Source: JACCQS01 sp050999295 (GTDB lineage: Bacteria; Actinomycetota; Actinomycetes; Mycobacteriales; Geodermatophilaceae). Taken from it: a stretch of DNA of 17,459 bases. The translations under genes and the position numbers were made by a program. Location: positions 1 to 17,459 of the forward strand of contig JBPCPI010000005.1 in the NCBI GenBank assembly GCA_050999295.1, given 5' to 3'. Of the stretch, positions 13,950 to 17,459 are shown one piece after another (positions within the stretch are counted from its first letter, which is position 1; every line of letters starts with the position of its first letter). The notes beneath the pieces were generated by a model. The model worked only from the letters and a program-made list of their open reading frames with translations, made no database searches and had not been told where the DNA came from.

Positions 13950-15518
13950 TCACGCCGGACAAGTCGTGCCGTCAGCGGGCGCGACCAGATCGATCAGGTA
14001 GCTGACGACCGTGTCGGTGATGCAGTCGGTCTTCGGGAATGCGGTGTGCCCCTCGCCCTCCCAGGTCAACAGCACGCCGGCCTCCAGTTGCTCAGCCATG
14101 GTCAGGGCTCCCTCGTACGGCGTCGCCGGATCACCCTCAGTCCCGATGACGAGGATCGGTGCCGAACCAGCCGCATCACGCTCCGGAAGCGGATGACGGG
14201 TTGCCTCCCACAGGGTGCAGGTCATCAAACCGCTGGCCAGCGCAGCCCCGTAAAGCGGGTACGTGACGTCCCACTCGGCGATGTACTCGCGGACCTCGGT
14301 CGCGGTGAACGTCTGATCGCCGTCGGCGCAGTTGATCGCCAGATTGGCGTCGACCAGGTTCGGATATGTCCCGTCGTCGCGGCGTTGGCTGTACCCGTCG
14401 GCCAGCTCCAGGAGCCCGACCGAGTCGCCCGCTCGGGCGTCGGCCAGGGATTGCGCCAGCACGGGCCAGGAATCCCGGCTGTAGAGCGCCCCGAGGACGC
14501 CGAGAAAGACCAATCCGTCGGTAGCGCTGCGGCCACCGGAGCCGCTGGACGGGATCGGGGAGGCCTCGGCCCGGTCGAGCAACCCATAGACCAGTGCTCG
14601 CGGATCTGGCCCGGCCGGACAAGCTGCGCCCTGCGCAGCGCAGTCTGCGGCGAAGGCATCGAAGGCCCGCTCGAAGCCGGCGGCTTGTCCTTCTGTGCTC
14701 GCCAGATCGTTCGTGCTGGGAGCGACCGCACCGTCGAGGACAAGGGCACGGACCCGGTCAGGGAAGAGTTCGGCGTAGGTCGACCCCAGGGTCGTTCCGT
14801 AGGAGTAACCGAGGTAGGTCAGCTGCTCATCACCGAGGGCCTCCCGGAGGCGATCCATGTCCCGGGCGGTGTAGGTCGTGTTGAAGTTTCCGAGCTCGTC
14901 GCCGTACTTGTCCTCGCATCCGTTTCCGACCTCCTCGGACAGGTCCAGCGCCTCGTCGATCTCCTCAGGCGAACGCGGAGTCGGCTCGGCGGCGTTGATG
15001 TCGTCCTTGAGGGAGTCGGAGATGCATTCCACCGGCGTGCTCAAGCCCACGCCACGGGGGTCGAACCCGACGATGTCGAAGCGGGCAAGGAGCTCCAGCG
15101 GAAGGGTCAGAGCCAAACCGATGGCCGTGTCCACCCCCGACCCGCCGGGGCCGCCGGGATTGACCAGCAACGAGCCGATCCGGTCGGCCTGCTCAGGGGA
15201 CACCCCGCGCAGCAGGAAAAGTTCGTACTCGCCCTCGGTCGGATTGTCGTAGTCCCTGGGCACTCGGGTGGTTCCGCATTCGAAGGTCAGGGGGCGCTCA
15301 AGTTCCCCGCCGACGGCCTGCACGACGTTGTCGGTGCAGTCCTCCCAGGAGATGTCGTCGACCGGCGGCGCCTCCGGTGTGGCCGCCGAGTCGGGGGCGC
15401 CAGCACCGCCAGCCGCCGGGGACGCAGACCCCTGCACCACCGTCGTACAACCGCTGGCCAGCAACGCCATAGCGGCGAGTAGGGCCGCGAAGACGAATCG
15501 TGGAGATCGTCGGCGCAT
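13950..15518 (-). CDS. secreted alpha/beta-hydrolase lipoprotein, tripeptidyl aminopeptidase type (S33)
   Basis: A 522-residue exported hydrolase. The lipobox LLASGC puts the lipidated Cys at 24. The oxyanion-hole motif NPGGPGGSG is at 120-128, the nucleophile Ser239 in GYSYG, the acid Asp463 in GTEGDPATPYEGA, and His491 in EGEGHTAF. The last part matches the TAP-like C-terminal domain of Streptomyces Slp/tripeptidyl aminopeptidases and the mycobacterial Rv2223c/Rv2224c group. It should cleave short peptides or esters at the outer face of the membrane; the natural substrate is unknown. Paired cysteines (61/81, 294/300, 397/434, 499/520) suggest disulfides. ATG 15518 starts the Arg-rich n-region; GTG 15527 is an alternative. 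It lies between the polymerase gene and the ligase remnant, with no functional link visible. Confidence 0.92.
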   Translation of the reverse strand: MRRRSPRFVFAALLAAMALLASGCTTVVQGSASPAAGGAGAPDSAATPEAPPVDDISWEDCTDNVVQAVGGELERPLTFECGTTRVPRDYDNPTEGEYELFLLRGVSPEQADRIGSLLVNPGGPGGSGVDTAIGLALTLPLELLARFDIVGFDPRGVGLSTPVECISDSLKDDINAAEPTPRSPEEIDEALDLSEEVGNGCEDKYGDELGNFNTTYTARDMDRLREALGDEQLTYLGYSYGTTLGSTYAELFPDRVRALVLDGAVAPSTNDLASTEGQAAGFERAFDAFAADCAAQGAACPAGPDPRALVYGLLDRAEASPIPSSGSGGRSATDGLVFLGVLGALYSRDSWPVLAQSLADARAGDSVGLLELADGYSQRRDDGTYPNLVDANLAINCADGDQTFTATEVREYIAEWDVTYPLYGAALASGLMTCTLWEATRHPLPERDAAGSAPILVIGTEGDPATPYEGALTMAEQLEAGVLLTWEGEGHTAFPKTDCITDTVVSYLIDLVAPADGTTCPA

Positions 15519-15589
15519 GGCGGCCACCCTACGTCGCTGCGCGCTCCCCGAAGGGCGCCCTGGCCCGCCGGTCGGTCAGAGTGACCGGC

Positions 15590-15688
15590 ATGAAGCTGCC
15601 CGTCCTGCGCCCAGTTGCCCCGATGCTCGCCAAGTCGGTACCAACGATCCCGGCCGGTGCGTCGTACGAGCCGAGGTGGGTCGGGGTC
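15590..15688 (+). pseudogene. ligC: decayed 5' remnant of an ATP-dependent DNA ligase gene (LigC type)
   Basis: From the ATG at 15590 the frame encodes MKLPVLRPVAPMLAKSVPTI and then PAGASYEPRW, the characteristic N-terminus of actinobacterial LigC-type ligases (about 30 residues). The next residues should be the nucleotidyl-lysine motif KWDGFR. Here the codons read RWVGVS, so the catalytic Lys is Arg and the motif Asp is Val. The Lys, Asp and Phe positions are each one base away from the expected codon. After this, similarity disappears, although the frame stays open to 15817. The fragment cannot make a ligase. It points away from the S33 peptidase and toward the lipoprotein gene. Confidence 0.8.
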
Positions 15689-15746
15689 AGTGGCGATGGT
15701 GGTCACGATGATGCGACGGATCCGGTTCATTGGTCAGTCTCCGGTT

Positions 15747-16958
15747 TCATCGAACGGGTTCGGGGAAGGGGTACCCGCTGGAGGCTTCCCAGCTTGGTGC
15801 GGGTAGCAATGCCATGAGTTGGTTACTTGCTTGAGTCACGACCATGAGCGTCTCGCCGGTCCAGAGGTTGAGTTCGGTGAACGAGATCGGCGCGAGCTGG
15901 GTCGCCTCACCTTTGACCTGCTCGGTATAGGTCGCGCCGAGTGGGCTGCCTTCGAATAGTCCGGTCCCGACGTCGATGCCGTCGGTATTGGCCCGGCCCG
16001 GCCCGGTCGTGCGTCCGACCCAGGGTGTTGCGCCTTCCGGGGTGACCCGTTGGATCGGTGCGATCTCGCCCTGCGAGGTGTGGAACAGCAGCGCCCGATC
16101 GGGCAGACACTGGGTGGTGGGTTGCTCCAGCCGTTCGCCGAAATCCTGGCTGCCGCGCGGGGTAAGTCCGTCGGGTGAGAGCACTGAGACCGTGACGTTC
16201 TGTGCAACGCCGAAGGGTTGGTCAGCCAATTCGGGCTGGAGGTCCGTCGTGAGCACCAAAATCTGCCCGCCGACGAGGCAGGCCGCTCGCGGGTAGACCA
16301 CCCCCAGGGCGGCCGGCCACGGCGTGAAGGTCCACGCCGCGGGGTCGGCCAGCCCGGAGTCGATAGTCAGCATGCCGCCGAGTGCGGACAGCATCACCGT
16401 CGATCCGGACACCCCGATCAGGCTCAGGTAGACGGTTCGGTCGGGGGCCACAGCGGCTTTCGGAACAGCATCGAGGACCGCAGTCCACCCCGCCTCAGTG
16501 GTCCAGCGCAGGCCGACCGGGTTCGGGTCGCAGTTCTCCTCGGCCAACAGGTCAGGTGTCGGACCGGACCGGCAAGGGAAGCCCAGGCCAACCCAGGACG
16601 AGCCAACCCAGGCCCCAGTCGCATCGATGACTCCGTCATAGCCGGGAACCGATAAGGGAGCGAGTTCCTGCCATTGCATCGATTTCAAAGAGGACGCATA
16701 TGTGCTCGTCGCGAAGCTGACCCGGGTTTCGTCCATGTGGTCGTATCCGCCGGCAACGATGAGTTCCTCACCGGTCCAGAACGCATGCTGGTCGGACAGA
16801 TCCGCTGACCACGGAACCTCGCCTAGGGCGTTCCAGCCGGGCTGCAACCCCGCGGCCGGATGAGCCGTCGGTCTAGGGCTCCCGCAGCCCGACGCGGCGA
16901 CGATCGCCGCCACGACAGCAAAGAGCGCAACCACCCGCTGAGGCGATGTGCGGCGCAT
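15747..16958 (-). CDS. lipoprotein of unknown function, possibly beta-propeller
   Basis: A 403-residue exported protein. The signal peptide MRRTSPQRVVALFAVVAAIV is followed by AASGC with lipidated Cys25. The mature part is rich in Trp, Gly and short beta-like segments, and phrases such as AFWTGEELIVAGGYD and LNLWTGETLMVVTQ recur at the start and end. This resembles the Kelch/galactose-oxidase-type propeller lipoproteins of Actinomycetota, but I cannot place it in a named family and no catalytic motif is evident. ATG 16958 is six bases after GGAGG; the adjacent ATG 16961 is also possible. It lies 62 bp downstream of the LigC stop on the same strand, so it may be cotranscribed, and is flanked on its other side by the ligase remnant. 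The function is unknown. Confidence 0.8.
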   Translation of the reverse strand: MRRTSPQRVVALFAVVAAIVAASGCGSPRPTAHPAAGLQPGWNALGEVPWSADLSDQHAFWTGEELIVAGGYDHMDETRVSFATSTYASSLKSMQWQELAPLSVPGYDGVIDATGAWVGSSWVGLGFPCRSGPTPDLLAEENCDPNPVGLRWTTEAGWTAVLDAVPKAAVAPDRTVYLSLIGVSGSTVMLSALGGMLTIDSGLADPAAWTFTPWPAALGVVYPRAACLVGGQILVLTTDLQPELADQPFGVAQNVTVSVLSPDGLTPRGSQDFGERLEQPTTQCLPDRALLFHTSQGEIAPIQRVTPEGATPWVGRTTGPGRANTDGIDVGTGLFEGSPLGATYTEQVKGEATQLAPISFTELNLWTGETLMVVTQASNQLMALLPAPSWEASSGYPFPEPVR

Positions 16959-17020
16959 CATGATCCTCCAGAGCATTGCTCGCATGGCGGCCTGGGATCG
17001 CAGCGGCGCTCCACTACGCG

Positions 17021-17459
17021 TTAGCGCAGTCCTGGGACGATGTCGTTGAGGTCGAAGGTGACCGCCCGCTCCAGTTGCTCGTAGGTGCAGGATTCCGGCG
17101 TGCGGTCGGGGCGCCATCGGGAGAACTGGGCGGTGTGTCGGAACCGGTCACCTTCCATGTGGTCATAACGCACCTCGACCACCCGCTCAGGTCGGAGCGG
17201 GACGAAGGACAGGTCCTTGCCAGCGTTCCACCGCGAGGTCTCCGACGAGCGCGGCGTGCGGCTGGTCTCCGTCTCCTCAGGTGCGGCCCAGTTCCAAGGG
17301 TGGCCGTCAAACGTGGTCACCAGTGGCTGCATCTCAGTGAACAGTTGCCGCCGCCGGGTCATCGGGAAGGCGCCGATTACACCGACCGAGGCCAACGATC
17401 CGTCCTCCTTGTAGAGGCCGAGCAGGAGTGACCCGATCGTGTCCGGACCACTCTTGTGG
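17021..17459 (-). CDS. ligC: ATP-dependent DNA ligase, C-terminal part (LigC type; runs off right edge)
   Basis: The last 146 codons of a ligase; the frame is open through position 17459. Visible are the end of the nucleotidyltransferase domain, HKSGPDTIGSLLLGLY, and an OB-fold containing AGKDLSFVPLRPERVVEV and YDHMEGDRFRHTAQFSRW, with the stop after DLNDIVPGLR. These are LigC-family signatures of ATP-dependent ligases that seal nicks in repair. The N-terminal catalytic lysine would lie about 200 residues further right and cannot be checked, so I cannot tell whether this copy is intact. The short minus-strand start at 17395 is not the gene start, because homologous sequence continues upstream. 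Confidence 0.9.
   Translation of the reverse strand, partial: HKSGPDTIGSLLLGLYKEDGSLASVGVIGAFPMTRRRQLFTEMQPLVTTFDGHPWNWAAPEETETSRTPRSSETSRWNAGKDLSFVPLRPERVVEVRYDHMEGDRFRHTAQFSRWRPDRTPESCTYEQLERAVTFDLNDIVPGLR

Noticed and set aside
14046..15482. 478-codon plus-strand open frame
   Set aside because: It is the antisense shadow of the S33 peptidase gene, which has all catalytic motifs. The plus-strand translation has no recognisable domain.
15287..15730. 147-codon minus-strand frame with a GGAGA ribosome-binding-like site before ATG 15730
   Set aside because: The start looks plausible, but the frame then runs out of phase through the peptidase start, antisense to the ligase remnant, and is Arg-rich shadow sequence. 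It may be a truncated gene start, but nothing supports that.
12822..17459. Complete bacterial NHEJ island
   Set aside because: A polymerase and ligase parts are present, but no Ku gene is seen and the polymerase resembles the Prim-PolC type linked to gap repair, so end joining is not supported by this window.

Overview
The window comes from a high-GC Actinomycetota chromosome. This is inferred from G/C-rich third codon positions, frequent GTG starts, GTGA stop/start overlaps and the gene order. RNase D, DUF3000, hemE, hemY/cgoX, hemQ/chdC and msrB run in an order like the Mycobacterium tuberculosis Rv2681-Rv2674 region, and the fadA/fadB pair beside it recalls Streptomyces. I cannot name the genus from sequence alone. 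The window has no tRNA, rRNA, CRISPR array, transposase or phage gene.

Left third (1-4300, all minus strand): DUF3000 runs into an RNase D gene through a GTGA overlap. After a 133-bp gap with a palindromic operator candidate comes a fadA-type thiolase, which overlaps (again GTGA) a fadB-type multifunctional beta-oxidation gene that leaves the window at position 1. Two short repeats lie in N-terminal coding segments here: a perfect 9-bp minisatellite in RNase D and a tandem palindromic element in fadB.

Middle (4400-11700): hemE, a coproporphyrinogen/protoporphyrinogen oxidase gene and hemQ lie on the plus strand and fit the coproporphyrin-dependent heme pathway of Gram-positive bacteria. Interleaved on the minus strand are a DUF4349 lipoprotein gene (3' end overlapping hemE antisense) and a fatty-acyl-CoA ligase gene (fadD). 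A HAD phosphatase gene between hemY and fadD is broken by a frameshift and an internal deletion. HemQ carries an in-frame 45-bp tandem repeat before its catalytic domain. HemQ and the convergent msrB are separated by two palindromes with the same 12-bp core.

Right third (11800-17459): a TauE/SafE-type permease, a stand-alone LigD-type primase-polymerase (Prim-PolC-like), a secreted S33-type peptidase lipoprotein, and a lipoprotein of unknown function. Two pieces of ATP-dependent DNA ligase (LigC type) also lie here: a decayed 5' remnant on the plus strand at about 15590, and a normal-looking C-terminal half on the minus strand running off the right edge. The head-to-head layout suggests a past inversion or a duplicated and decayed ligC.

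Overall this is mostly conserved housekeeping sequence. I see no new multi-gene system. The unusual material is the rearranged ligC locus, the broken HAD gene, three in-gene repeat elements and the paired palindromes.
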